DNA from: Streptomyces sp. YS415
GTDB lineage: Bacteria; Actinomycetota; Actinomycetes; Streptomycetales; Streptomycetaceae
NCBI RefSeq assembly: GCF_023544665.1
Contig: NZ_JAMJFL010000041.1
Location: 1 to 44,998 of the forward strand
Direction of reading: 5' to 3'
Length of the DNA stretch: 44,998 nucleotides
The position numbers were made by a program, and so were the translations under genes. Under the pieces are notes generated by a model, which did not search any database, was not told the origin of the DNA, and saw nothing but the letters and a program-made list of their open reading frames with translations. The number at the start of each line of letters is the position of its first letter. The first letter of the stretch is position 1. Shown piece after piece: positions 31,827-39,348 of this stretch.

Positions 31827-32981
31827 CTAGCCGAGCGCCTGCTGGAGGTCCTCCAGCAGGTCCTCCACGTTCTCGATGCCGACGGACAGGCGTACGAGGT
31901 CGGCGGGGACCTCCAGGGCGGAGCCCGCCGCGGAGGCGTGGGTCATCCGGCCCGGGTGCTCGATCAGCGACTCGACACCGCCGAGGGACTCGCCGAGGGT
32001 GAACACCTTGGCCCGGTTGCAGACCTCGACGGCCGCCTCCTCGCCGCCGGCGACCCGGAAGGAGATCATGCCGCCGAAGGCCCGCATCTGCTTGGCGGCG
32101 ATCTCGTGACCGGGGTGCTCGGGCAGGCCCGGGTAGAGCACGCTCGTCACGCGCGCGTGCCGGGAGAGCATGTCGGCGACCTTGGTGGCGTTCTCGCTGT
32201 GCCGGTCCATGCGCACCGACAGCGTCTTGGTGCCGCGCAGCACCAGCCAGGAGTCGAAGGGGCCGGCGACGGCGCCCATCGCGTTCTGGTGGAAGGCCAG
32301 CTCCTCGCCGAGCGCCTCGTCGTTCACGATCAGCGCACCGCCGACTACGTCGGAGTGGCCGCCCATGTACTTGGTCAGGGAGTGCACCACGACATCGGCG
32401 CCGAGCGACAGCGGCTGCTGGAGGTAGGGGGTGGCGAAGGTGTTGTCGACGACGAGGCGCGCGCCGGTGTCCCGGGCGATCTGGGCGACCGCGGCGATGT
32501 CGGTGATGCCGAGCAGCGGGTTGGACGGGGTCTCCACCCATACGGCCCGGGTCTTCGGGGTCATGGCGGCCCGTACGGCGGCGGGGTCGCTGGTGTCGGC
32601 GACCGACCACTCCACGCCCCAGCGGGCGACGACCTTGGCGAACAGGCGGAACGTGCCGCCGTAGGCGTCGTTGGGGATGACCACGTGGTCGCCGGGGCTG
32701 AGCAGCGTGCGCAACAGGCAGTCCTCGGCCGCGAGGCCGGAGGCGAACGCCAGTCCGCGACGGCCGCCCTCGAGGGCTGCGAGGTTCTCCTCCAGGGCGG
32801 TCCTGGTCGGGTTGGCGCTCCGGCTGTACTCGTAGCCGCCGCGCAGGCCGCCGACGCCGTCCTGCTTGTAGGTGGAGACCTGGTAGATCGGCGGGACGAC
32901 CGCGCCGGTCAGGGGGTCCGCCGTGTTGCCCGCGTGGATGGCGAGCGTCTCGAAGTGCTGACTGATGTGCCTGTCGCTCAT
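31827..32981 (-). CDS. metB: Cystathionine gamma-synthase (384 aa)
   Basis: This PLP enzyme of the trans-sulfuration family condenses an O-acylhomoserine with cysteine to cystathionine. It shows YEYSRSANPTR (phosphate-binding), FASGLAAE, VDNTFATPYLQQPLSLGADVVVHS and the Schiff-base Lys204 in SLTKYMGGHSDV. Discrimination between gamma-synthase and gamma-lyase from sequence alone is imperfect; length and the actinobacterial pattern favour gamma-synthase. ATG 32981 follows a -10-like TACGCT (32995-32990) by 8 nt with no ribosome-binding site. A 23-nt palindrome lies inside its 3' end. Confidence 0.9.
   Translation of the reverse strand: MSDRHISQHFETLAIHAGNTADPLTGAVVPPIYQVSTYKQDGVGGLRGGYEYSRSANPTRTALEENLAALEGGRRGLAFASGLAAEDCLLRTLLSPGDHVVIPNDAYGGTFRLFAKVVARWGVEWSVADTSDPAAVRAAMTPKTRAVWVETPSNPLLGITDIAAVAQIARDTGARLVVDNTFATPYLQQPLSLGADVVVHSLTKYMGGHSDVVGGALIVNDEALGEELAFHQNAMGAVAGPFDSWLVLRGTKTLSVRMDRHSENATKVADMLSRHARVTSVLYPGLPEHPGHEIAAKQMRAFGGMISFRVAGGEEAAVEVCNRAKVFTLGESLGGVESLIEHPGRMTHASAAGSALEVPADLVRLSVGIENVEDLLEDLQQALG
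31838..31860. terminator. Palindrome in the metB 3' coding region, possible shared terminator
   Basis: CCTGCTGGAGG (31838-31848) and CCTCCAGCAGG (31850-31860) form a perfect 11-bp inverted repeat with a single central base, within the last codons of metB. As the converging stop codons are only 4 bp apart, this is the only strong hairpin at the junction and may stop transcription of the plus-strand genes. Confidence 0.45.
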
Positions 32982-33112
32982 GGGTCACGAGCGTAGTGCT
33001 CCGACGGCGCTGATGACGGCCCGAGGAGTCGACCGGGGAGCCGGCCGCGGAGTTTTCCACAGGCCACGGCCCGGGTTGGCCAATTGTCCGTGCGGTCTGG
33101 AACGCTTGGGGC

Positions 33113-34231
33113 ATGGAGATTCTCTTCGTCCTGGTGGCGCTGGTCATGATCGGCTTTGTGGTGCTGCCGTTCATGCGGCGCCGGCGGGGCATGATCGAGC
33201 AGGTCCCGCCCGGCCACCCGGACGCCGCGGACCCGGCGGACTACGGGTTCGTGCGGCAGGAGGAGCTGGACGTCCGGATGCCCGGCCCCGACCAGGACCT
33301 GCTGGACGTGCTGGACCTGGTGCAGCGCACGCAGGACCATCGCGCGGCCGCGCAGCTGCTCGCGGGCACCGAGACGGAGGGCGAGCTGCGCTGGCAGCGG
33401 GTGCAGGCCTTCGCGGGCGCCGCCTCGCTGGAGCTCCAGCAGCGACCCGGCGGGGTCGGTGACACGCCCGGCGGGCAGTGGCTGCGGGTGTGGCGGGCCG
33501 AGCAGGCCAAGGACGCGGGCGGCGCGGCGGTGCACGCGGAGTTCCTGGTGCAGCAGGCGTGGCGCACCGCGGCGCCCGGCAGCGACGAGTTCCGGATCAT
33601 CATGGAGGAGGCGCGGGCGGCCTGCGGCGATGCGGCGCTGCTGGCCCCCGGCGACCCGATCCCGTACATCGTCGAGCTGTCGGTGGCCCGGGGGCTGAAC
33701 TACTCGCAGCCGGAGTTCGAGCAGCTGTGGCTGAAGATCCTGGACCGCGCGCCGGCGCACATGGGCGCGCATCTGGCCGCGCTGCACTACTGGTGCGAGA
33801 AGTGGCACGGCTCGCGCCGGCAGGCGAACGCCTTCGCGGAGGCCGCTGCGGCCCGCGCGCCGCGGGGTTCGCTGCTCGCGGCGATGCCGCTGTTCGCCGT
33901 CTTCGAGCATCTGCCCGAGGTCAATCTGGTCAGCGGCTTCTACCAGAGCGAAGTGGTGACCAAGGCGATGCACGGCGCGCTGCACGCGGTCCACTCGGCG
34001 CGCCCCGACGACCCGATGCTGGCGCACGTGCGCCATCTGCTCGTGTTCTTCCTGGTGCGCGCCGAGCGCTGGGCGGAAGCCATGAACCAGCTGATACACG
34101 TCGACGGCCATGTCGGCGCCCTGCCCTGGACGCACTCCCCGGACCCGGCCGCCGAGTTCGCGGTGTACCGGGCGCTCGCGGTCGCCGGCTACGAGGCCAA
34201 CGGCGGCAGCCCGGCGACGCTGCCGCACTGA
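33113..34231 (+). CDS. Membrane-anchored conserved protein of unknown function (372 aa)
   Basis: One N-terminal membrane segment (EILFVLVALVMIGFVVLPFM, followed by RRRRG) anchors a large cytoplasmic, mostly helical domain. The stretch HYWCEKWHGSRRQANAFAEAAAARAPRGS near residue 225 resembles the HWCxKWHGS block I associate with DUF4034-type proteins; this is a weak, memory-based match. There is no catalytic motif I can name. It is divergent from metB and followed by msrA after about 60 nt. The ATG at 33113 has no clear ribosome-binding site. Confidence 0.8.
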   Translation: MEILFVLVALVMIGFVVLPFMRRRRGMIEQVPPGHPDAADPADYGFVRQEELDVRMPGPDQDLLDVLDLVQRTQDHRAAAQLLAGTETEGELRWQRVQAFAGAASLELQQRPGGVGDTPGGQWLRVWRAEQAKDAGGAAVHAEFLVQQAWRTAAPGSDEFRIIMEEARAACGDAALLAPGDPIPYIVELSVARGLNYSQPEFEQLWLKILDRAPAHMGAHLAALHYWCEKWHGSRRQANAFAEAAAARAPRGSLLAAMPLFAVFEHLPEVNLVSGFYQSEVVTKAMHGALHAVHSARPDDPMLAHVRHLLVFFLVRAERWAEAMNQLIHVDGHVGALPWTHSPDPAAEFAVYRALAVAGYEANGGSPATLPH

Positions 34232-34290
34232 GGAATGCCCGGGGTCGCGGACACGTTGAACCGACCGAACCCCGTGGGATTGGAGACCGC

Positions 34291-35007
34291 ATGTTCCTGA
34301 ACAGCCGTTCGCCTCAGCTGCCGACCCCCGAGCAGGCGCTGGGCGGCCGTCCCGAGCCGGCGTTCACCGTTCCCGACCGCCACACCGTCCTCGGCACCGC
34401 GCTGCTCGGCCCCTACCCCGAGGGCCTGGAGACCGCCGACTTCGCCCTGGGCTGCTTCTGGGGCGCCGAGCGCAAGTTCTGGCAGCTCCCCGCGGGCGTG
34501 TGGACGACGCTCGTCGGCTACCAGGGCGGCTACACCGAGCACCCCACCTACGAAGAGGTCTGTTCGGGCCTGACCGGCCACACGGAGGTCGTCCGCGTGG
34601 TCTTCGACCCGGCGGTGGTCTCGTACGGCGAGCTGCTCAAGACGTTCTGGGAGTCCCACGACCCGACCCAGGGCTTCCGCCAGGGCAATGACGTGGGCAC
34701 CCAGTACCGCTCGGCGATCTACACCCACACCCCCGACCAGGCGGCAGTGGCGGAGGCCTCCCGCGCGGCCTACCAGAAGGTCCTCACCGGCTCCGGTTAC
34801 GGCACGATCACCACGGAGATCCTTCCGGCGGAGGGCCGCGCCTTCTACCCGGCGGAGGGGTACCACCAGCAGTACCTCGACAAGAACCCCGGGGGCTACT
34901 GCGGCATCGGCGGGACCGGGGTCGAGCTGAGCGCGCCGTTCGAGACGAACTGGGGGGCGTCCTGCCCGACGGGTCTGGTGGCGGCGCCGGAAGCCGCGGC
35001 GGAGTAG
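34291..35007 (+). CDS. msrA: Peptide-methionine (S)-S-oxide reductase (238 aa)
   Basis: MsrA reduces methionine-S-sulfoxide in proteins and free methionine using thioredoxin. The catalytic Cys55 lies in FALGCFWGAERKFW; GYQGGYTEHPTYEEVCSGLTGHTEVV and DPTQGFRQGNDVGTQYRSAIY are standard family blocks. Cys204 in GGYCGIGGTG and Cys225 are candidate recycling cysteines, as in three-Cys MsrA enzymes. The N-terminal 45 residues before the core are the extension usual in the E. coli-type MsrA. ATG 34291 has GGAGA upstream. Confidence 0.95.
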   Translation: MFLNSRSPQLPTPEQALGGRPEPAFTVPDRHTVLGTALLGPYPEGLETADFALGCFWGAERKFWQLPAGVWTTLVGYQGGYTEHPTYEEVCSGLTGHTEVVRVVFDPAVVSYGELLKTFWESHDPTQGFRQGNDVGTQYRSAIYTHTPDQAAVAEASRAAYQKVLTGSGYGTITTEILPAEGRAFYPAEGYHQQYLDKNPGGYCGIGGTGVELSAPFETNWGASCPTGLVAAPEAAAE

Positions 35008-35051
35008 GCATCCGGTCGTTACCAGTGGTGCTCAGGGGGCATGAGTCCCCA

Positions 35052-35057
35052 TAGGGT
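35052..35057 (+). promoter_or_regulatory. -10 box 7 nt before the AI-2E family start
   Basis: TAGGGT fits TAGRRT; TGCTCA (35029-35034) is a weak -35 at 17 bp. Transcription would begin at or near GTG 35065. Confidence 0.45.
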
Positions 35058-35064
35058 GCCCTGC

Positions 35065-36180
35065 GTGACTGCCACATTGAGTTCCACGAAGGTCCGGGCC
35101 GCGCTGCGCACATCGGCGCGGACCTCCGGAGAGTTGCTGCTCATATTTTTGATGCTCGCGGTGAGCCTGTGGCTCCTGGGCCGGATGTGGTCGATCGTCT
35201 GGCCGCTCGTGATCGGCTTGCTGCTGACCACCCTGACCTGGCCGCCGATGCGCTTCCTGCTGCGTCGCGGGTGGCCGCCCGCGATCGCCGCGTCGGTCGT
35301 GACGGTGCTGTTCCTGCTGGTCGCCGCGGGCATCGTGGCGCTGATCGCGGTGCCGGTGGCCGCCCAGTCCGGGGAACTGAGCGACCGTGTGATCGAGGGC
35401 GTTCAGGAGTTGCGCCAGTGGGCCGCGGGGCCGCCGCTGAACATCGATGACGCGCAGATCAACAAGGCCTTCGACACCGCCGTCTCCCGCGCCCAGGACG
35501 GTCTGGGCAGCATCACCGGCGCGGTGGTCACGGGTGTGAGCACCGTACTGAACGGCCTGGTCACCGCCATCCTGGCGCTCTTCCTGATGTTCTTCTTCCT
35601 CAAGGACGGCCCGCGGTTCCTGCCGTGGCTCGCCCGTCAGCTGCCCGGCCGGCTCGCCACCGACGTCCCGACCGTGGCCGCGCGCGGCTGGGACACCCTG
35701 GGCTCCTTCGTGCGCTCTCAGGCGGCCGTCGGTCTGCTCGACGCCGTCCTGATCGGCCTGGGCCTGTGGATCCTCGGCGTGCCGTTGGTGCTTCCGCTGG
35801 CGGTACTGACCTTCGTCTCCGCGTTCGTGCCGATCATCGGTGCCCTGTTCGCCGGTTTCGTCGCGGTGCTCATCGCGCTGGTCTCCAACGGGCTGACGGA
35901 CGCGCTGCTCGTGCTGGCCATCATCGTGGTCGTGCAGCAGCTCGAGGGCAACGTGTTCCAGCCCATGATCCAGAGCCGTGGGCTCGGCCTCCACGCGGCC
36001 GTGATCCTGCTGGCCGTGACGTTGGGCGGCAGCCTGGCCGGCATCGTGGGAAGCCTGCTCGCCGTACCGGTCGCCGCGCTGATCGCGGTGGCCTGGGACT
36101 ACCTGCGCGAGCAGCTCAGCGAACCCTCCGAGGACCCGGGCCCCACCGCACCGGACCCCGGCGCCCCCGTCCCGTCCTAG
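35065..36180 (+). CDS. AI-2E (YdiK/PerM) family membrane protein (371 aa)
   Basis: The protein has seven or eight membrane segments with the AI-2E/PerM pattern: two N-terminal helices, a soluble amphipathic segment (about residues 95-150), LFLMFFFLKDGPRFL, and the conserved LTFVSAFVPIIGALFAG and VVQQLEGNVFQPMIQSRGLGLHAAVILLAV. Members include possible AI-2 exporters and Na+/H+ antiporters; the substrate here is unknown. I prefer GTG 35065: TAGGGT (35052-35057) lies 7 nt upstream, implying a leaderless start. The in-frame ATG 35041 would begin upstream of that -10 box. Confidence 0.88.
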   Translation: MTATLSSTKVRAALRTSARTSGELLLIFLMLAVSLWLLGRMWSIVWPLVIGLLLTTLTWPPMRFLLRRGWPPAIAASVVTVLFLLVAAGIVALIAVPVAAQSGELSDRVIEGVQELRQWAAGPPLNIDDAQINKAFDTAVSRAQDGLGSITGAVVTGVSTVLNGLVTAILALFLMFFFLKDGPRFLPWLARQLPGRLATDVPTVAARGWDTLGSFVRSQAAVGLLDAVLIGLGLWILGVPLVLPLAVLTFVSAFVPIIGALFAGFVAVLIALVSNGLTDALLVLAIIVVVQQLEGNVFQPMIQSRGLGLHAAVILLAVTLGGSLAGIVGSLLAVPVAALIAVAWDYLREQLSEPSEDPGPTAPDPGAPVPS

Positions 36181-36230
36181 GGTTCCTCGGCGTACGCCGT
36201 CTCTCTGCGGGGGTGGGCCGGGAACAGGAC

Positions 36231-36262
36231 CCTCCGGGGCCGCCTGCTCACGGCCCCGGAGG
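36231..36262. terminator. 12-bp bidirectional terminator
   Basis: CCTCCGGGGCCG (36231-36242) pairs with CGGCCCCGGAGG (36251-36262) around an 8-nt loop, between the convergent AI-2E family gene (stop 36180) and the alcohol dehydrogenase (stop at 36317). Confidence 0.75.
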
Positions 36263-36316
36263 TCCCCGCGCCGGGGACGGATACCGCTGGGCTTTCCGGG
36301 CCGGGGCCCGGGGCCG

Positions 36317-37360
36317 TCAGATCGTGGCGGTGTCGATGACGAACCGGTAGCGGACGTCGCTCGCCAGCACCCGCTCGTACGCCTCGTTGATCTCGCTCGC
36401 GGCGATCAGCTCTATCTCCGCGCCGAGGCCGTGCCCGGCGCAGAAGTCCAGCATCTCCTGGGTCTCCCGGATGCCGCCGATGCTGGAACCGGCGAGGGAC
36501 TTGCGGCCGATGATCACCGAGAACAGGTTGAGCGCGACGGGCTCCTCGGGGGCGCCGACGTTCACGAAGGCGCCGTCCGTGGTGAGCAGGGACAGGAACT
36601 GGTCCAGGTTCAGCGGCGCCGAGACCGTGGACAGGATGATGTCGAAGCTGCCCCGGAGCTCCTCGAAGGTCTTCGGGTCGCTGGTGGCGTAGTAGTGGTC
36701 CGCGCCCAGCTTCAGCCCGTCCTCCTTCTTGCGCAGGGACTGCGACAGGACCGTCACCTCGGCACCCAGCGCGTGCGCGATCTTGACGGCCATGTGGCCG
36801 AGGCCGCCCATGCCGACGACCGCGACCTTCTTGCCGGGGCCGGCGTTCCAGTGCTTGAGCGGGGAGTACGTGGTGATGCCCGCGCACAGCAGCGGCGCGG
36901 CCACGTCGAGGGACAGGCCGTCCGGGATGCGGACGGTGTAGTTCTCGTCCACGACGATCTGGCGGGAGTAGCCGCCGTAGGTGGGCTCCCCGTTCTTGTC
37001 GAGGGCGTTGTACGTGCCGATCATGCCGCCGCCGGTGCAGTACTGCTCCTGACCGGCCCGGCAGTTGTCGCACTCACGGCAGGAGTCGACCATGCAGCCG
37101 ACGCCCACGCGGTCGCCGACGGCGAACTTGGTGACACCGGATCCGACCTCGGAGACCACGCCCGCGATCTCATGGCCGGGCACCATCGGGAAGATGGCCT
37201 CACCCCAGCCCTCGCGGGCCTGGTGGATGTCCGAGTGGCAGATACCGGCGAACTTGATGTCGATCAGCACATCGAACTCACCGACGGCACGGCGCTCGAT
37301 GGTGGTGCGCTCGAGCGGGGCCTTGGCAGAGGGGGCGGCGTACGCAGCGACAGTGGTCAT
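36317..37360 (-). CDS. Zinc-dependent NAD(P)-dependent alcohol dehydrogenase, CAD/YahK-like (347 aa)
   Basis: The GroES-like domain has the catalytic zinc ligands in GICHSDIHQAR and GHEIAGVVSEVG and the structural four-Cys zinc site (GCMVDSCRECDNCRAGQEQYC). The Rossmann motif VVGMGGLGHMAVKIA follows. This pattern is that of the cinnamyl-alcohol-dehydrogenase-like, mostly NADPH-dependent aldehyde reductases such as YahK. The physiological aldehyde is unknown. ATG 37360 has AGGAG 10 nt upstream. The XRE regulator at 37528 is divergent across a 167-bp gap, an arrangement typical of regulator and target. Confidence 0.92.
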   Translation of the reverse strand: MTTVAAYAAPSAKAPLERTTIERRAVGEFDVLIDIKFAGICHSDIHQAREGWGEAIFPMVPGHEIAGVVSEVGSGVTKFAVGDRVGVGCMVDSCRECDNCRAGQEQYCTGGGMIGTYNALDKNGEPTYGGYSRQIVVDENYTVRIPDGLSLDVAAPLLCAGITTYSPLKHWNAGPGKKVAVVGMGGLGHMAVKIAHALGAEVTVLSQSLRKKEDGLKLGADHYYATSDPKTFEELRGSFDIILSTVSAPLNLDQFLSLLTTDGAFVNVGAPEEPVALNLFSVIIGRKSLAGSSIGGIRETQEMLDFCAGHGLGAEIELIAASEINEAYERVLASDVRYRFVIDTATI

Positions 37361-37481
37361 GGGAGTGGATCTCCTAGAGGTTGCGCGCCCGGCTGCCTTC
37401 TGTCCGGGCACACCACCAGCCTGCCCCAGCCGTCGCCGTCCACCCAGGTCACCGCTTTGCGTACGTCTGGTGTTCCTACTA

Positions 37482-37494
37482 CTGACGGGGTCAG
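37482..37494. promoter_or_regulatory. Candidate operator between alcohol dehydrogenase and XRE gene
   Basis: CTGAC and GTCAG are separated by GGG, about 34 bp before the XRE start, where a repressor could act on both divergent promoters. Short and unproven. Confidence 0.3.
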
Positions 37495-37527
37495 GCTGGT
37501 GGGCGTACGACCGTGAATACTGGGCCC

Positions 37528-38439
37528 ATGGACCAACAGCCCGCATCCCCGCAGGAGCCCGGCGGCCTGGACCGGCGCGCCGAGCTCAGCGAGTTCCTGC
37601 GCACCCGGCGTGCCCGGCTGAAGCCGGAGGACGTGGGGCTGCCGGACTTCGGGCGGCACCGCAGGGTGCCGGGGCTCAGGCGCGAGGAGCTGGCGCAGCT
37701 GGCCGGGGTGTCGGTGGCGTACTACACGCGTCTCGAGCAGGGCAACGGACGCAATGTGTCGGCGGAGGTGCTGGACTCCATCGCGCGGGCGCTGCGGCTG
37801 ACCGACGCCGAGCACGCCCATCTGACGCATCTGGCCAAGCCCAAGCAGCACAAGAAGAAGCCGGCGGGGCGGTCCGAGCAGGCGCGGGCGTCGCTGGGAC
37901 AGCTGCTGGTGTCGCTGGAGAGCGTCCCGGCGTATGTCACCGGGCGGCGCACGGACATCCTCGCGTGGAACCCGATGGCCGCGGCCGTCTTCGGCGACTG
38001 GGCCGAGCTGCCGGCCCAGGAACGGAACTGGGCGCGGCTGGTGTTCCTGCGGCCGGAGTACCGGGAGCTGTTCGTGGAGTGGGACCAGAAGGCCTCCGAC
38101 ATCGTCAGCTACCTGCGCATGGACGCGGGCTGCCACCCCGACGACCCCCGGCTCTCCTCGCTGGTGGGCGAACTCTCCGTCAAGAGCGAAGAGTTCAGGC
38201 TCCTGTGGGCCACCCACGACGTGCGGGAGAAGAGCTACGGCATCAAGCGGCTGCGGCACCCGCTGGTCGGCGAACTGACGCTGAACTTCGAGACGTTCAC
38301 CTTGACGGACGGCTCGGAACAGTCACTGATCACCTACCATTCCGAGCCGGGCTCGCCGTCCGCGGAGGCGCTGCGGCTGCTGGCGAGCTGGGGCGCGGAC
38401 GCCGCCAAGAGCGGCTCCGCGGCGCGGTCCGCCCCCTGA
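37528..38439 (+). CDS. XRE-family regulator with MmyB-like ligand-binding domain (303 aa)
   Basis: Residues about 20-90 form a helix-turn-helix (RREELAQLAGVSVAYYTRLEQGNGRNVSAEVLDSIARAL), and residues about 115-285 match the MmyB-like domain (VTGRRTDILAWNPMAAAVFGDWAELPAQERNWARLVFL...WDQKASDIVSYLRMDAG...LTLNFETFTLTDGSEQSLITYHSEPGSPSAEAL). In actinobacteria such proteins often control a divergently transcribed oxidoreductase, here the alcohol dehydrogenase. ATG 37528 lies 6 nt after a possible -10 (AATACT, 37516-37521) with no ribosome-binding site. The shared region carries an inverted repeat CTGAC-GGG-GTCAG (37482-37494), a possible operator. Confidence 0.9.
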   Translation: MDQQPASPQEPGGLDRRAELSEFLRTRRARLKPEDVGLPDFGRHRRVPGLRREELAQLAGVSVAYYTRLEQGNGRNVSAEVLDSIARALRLTDAEHAHLTHLAKPKQHKKKPAGRSEQARASLGQLLVSLESVPAYVTGRRTDILAWNPMAAAVFGDWAELPAQERNWARLVFLRPEYRELFVEWDQKASDIVSYLRMDAGCHPDDPRLSSLVGELSVKSEEFRLLWATHDVREKSYGIKRLRHPLVGELTLNFETFTLTDGSEQSLITYHSEPGSPSAEALRLLASWGADAAKSGSAARSAP

Positions 38440-38461
38440 CCCGTCTCAGCCCCGCCCCGCC

Positions 38462-39232
38462 TCAGCCCTGGTACGGCGGGGCCGCCCCCCAGTTCCACTT
38501 CGGCACCGGCTGCTCGGCCGGGGTCCGGGCGTCCGGGCCGGAGAAGTGGATCGCCAGGCGGGTGCCCCACTCCACGTAGGCCAGGAACGCCGAGCGGAAC
38601 TCGGCGTCCGTGGGCAGGCCCGCCTCGTCCGCCGCGTCCTGGATGAGGTTGACCCAGCGGCGGCGCTGGGGCTCGGTGATGGCCAGGCCCATGTGCTTGG
38701 CGACCATGTGACCGTGGCCGCCCTGGGTGTCGGAGTAGCCGGTCGGGCCGCCGAAGACCTCGCCCAGCCATTGCGCCACGTGCTCGGCGTGCTCCGGGTC
38801 CAGGCCCTCGAACAGCGGGGCCAGCAGGTCGTCCTTGGCGACCCTGTCGTAGAAGGCCGCGGTCAGCCGGCCGAGCGCCTCGGCCCCGCCCGCCCACGCG
38901 TACAGCGTCGGCACCGCAGAGCCGGTGCCGCGCACGCTGGTCGGCTTGTAGTGCCGCATCTCCTCGATGGTGCTCATGAAGGAGCGGATCTCGGCCAGGA
39001 AGCCGGGGAACAGCTCCGAGGTGCGGAAGCCCTCGATGTGGTCCTCGGTCGAGGTCCAGGTGATCCGCAGGATGTAGTGCTCGAAGTCCTCCTCGCAGCG
39101 CGCCAGTTCGTAGTCGACGCACTGCGGGGCCGCCGCGAGGGCGGCCGCGGCGCGGGTGTAGGCGGCCATGAACTCCGCCGACTGCTGCTCAGGGATGCGG
39201 TACCGGACGTATTCCACCGTGTGAGCCGTCAT
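38462..39232 (-). CDS. Antibiotic-biosynthesis-monooxygenase domain fused to truncated hemoglobin (256 aa)
   Basis: Residues 1-95 form an ABM (ferredoxin-like) domain (EYVRYRIPEQQSAEFMAAYTRA...VDYELARCEEDFEHYILRITW). Residues about 108-240 form a group II truncated globin: Tyr128 (FYDRVAKDDLLAPLFEG, B10-type), proximal His180 (GHGHMVAKHMGLAIT) and Trp193 (RRRWVNL, the G8 Trp of group II). Such globins bind O2 or NO; ABM domains oxidise aromatic or quinone substrates without cofactors, or degrade heme. The fusion suggests an oxygen- or NO-linked reaction. ATG 39232 is chosen; the in-frame upstream extension to 39292 looks non-coding. Confidence 0.9.
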   Translation of the reverse strand: MTAHTVEYVRYRIPEQQSAEFMAAYTRAAAALAAAPQCVDYELARCEEDFEHYILRITWTSTEDHIEGFRTSELFPGFLAEIRSFMSTIEEMRHYKPTSVRGTGSAVPTLYAWAGGAEALGRLTAAFYDRVAKDDLLAPLFEGLDPEHAEHVAQWLGEVFGGPTGYSDTQGGHGHMVAKHMGLAITEPQRRRWVNLIQDAADEAGLPTDAEFRSAFLAYVEWGTRLAIHFSGPDARTPAEQPVPKWNWGAAPPYQG

Positions 39233-39335
39233 GCGCCCACACAAGCACAGTCCGATACGACATGCTTCCCCGTTCGCGGAGGGCCTTCTCATCCGTCTCT
39301 TATCGGGGCCTTATCCCTTCATCACGCGCCCTGCC

Positions 39336-39341
39336 TAGCTT
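39336..39341 (+). promoter_or_regulatory. -10 box 7 nt before the ABC permease ATG
   Basis: TAGCTT is followed by 7 nt and the ATG at 39349. Upstream are two CTTATC half-sites 11 bp apart (39299-39304 and 39310-39315), the spacing of one DNA turn seen for response-regulator sites. Confidence 0.4.
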
Positions 39342-39348
39342 GCGGCGC

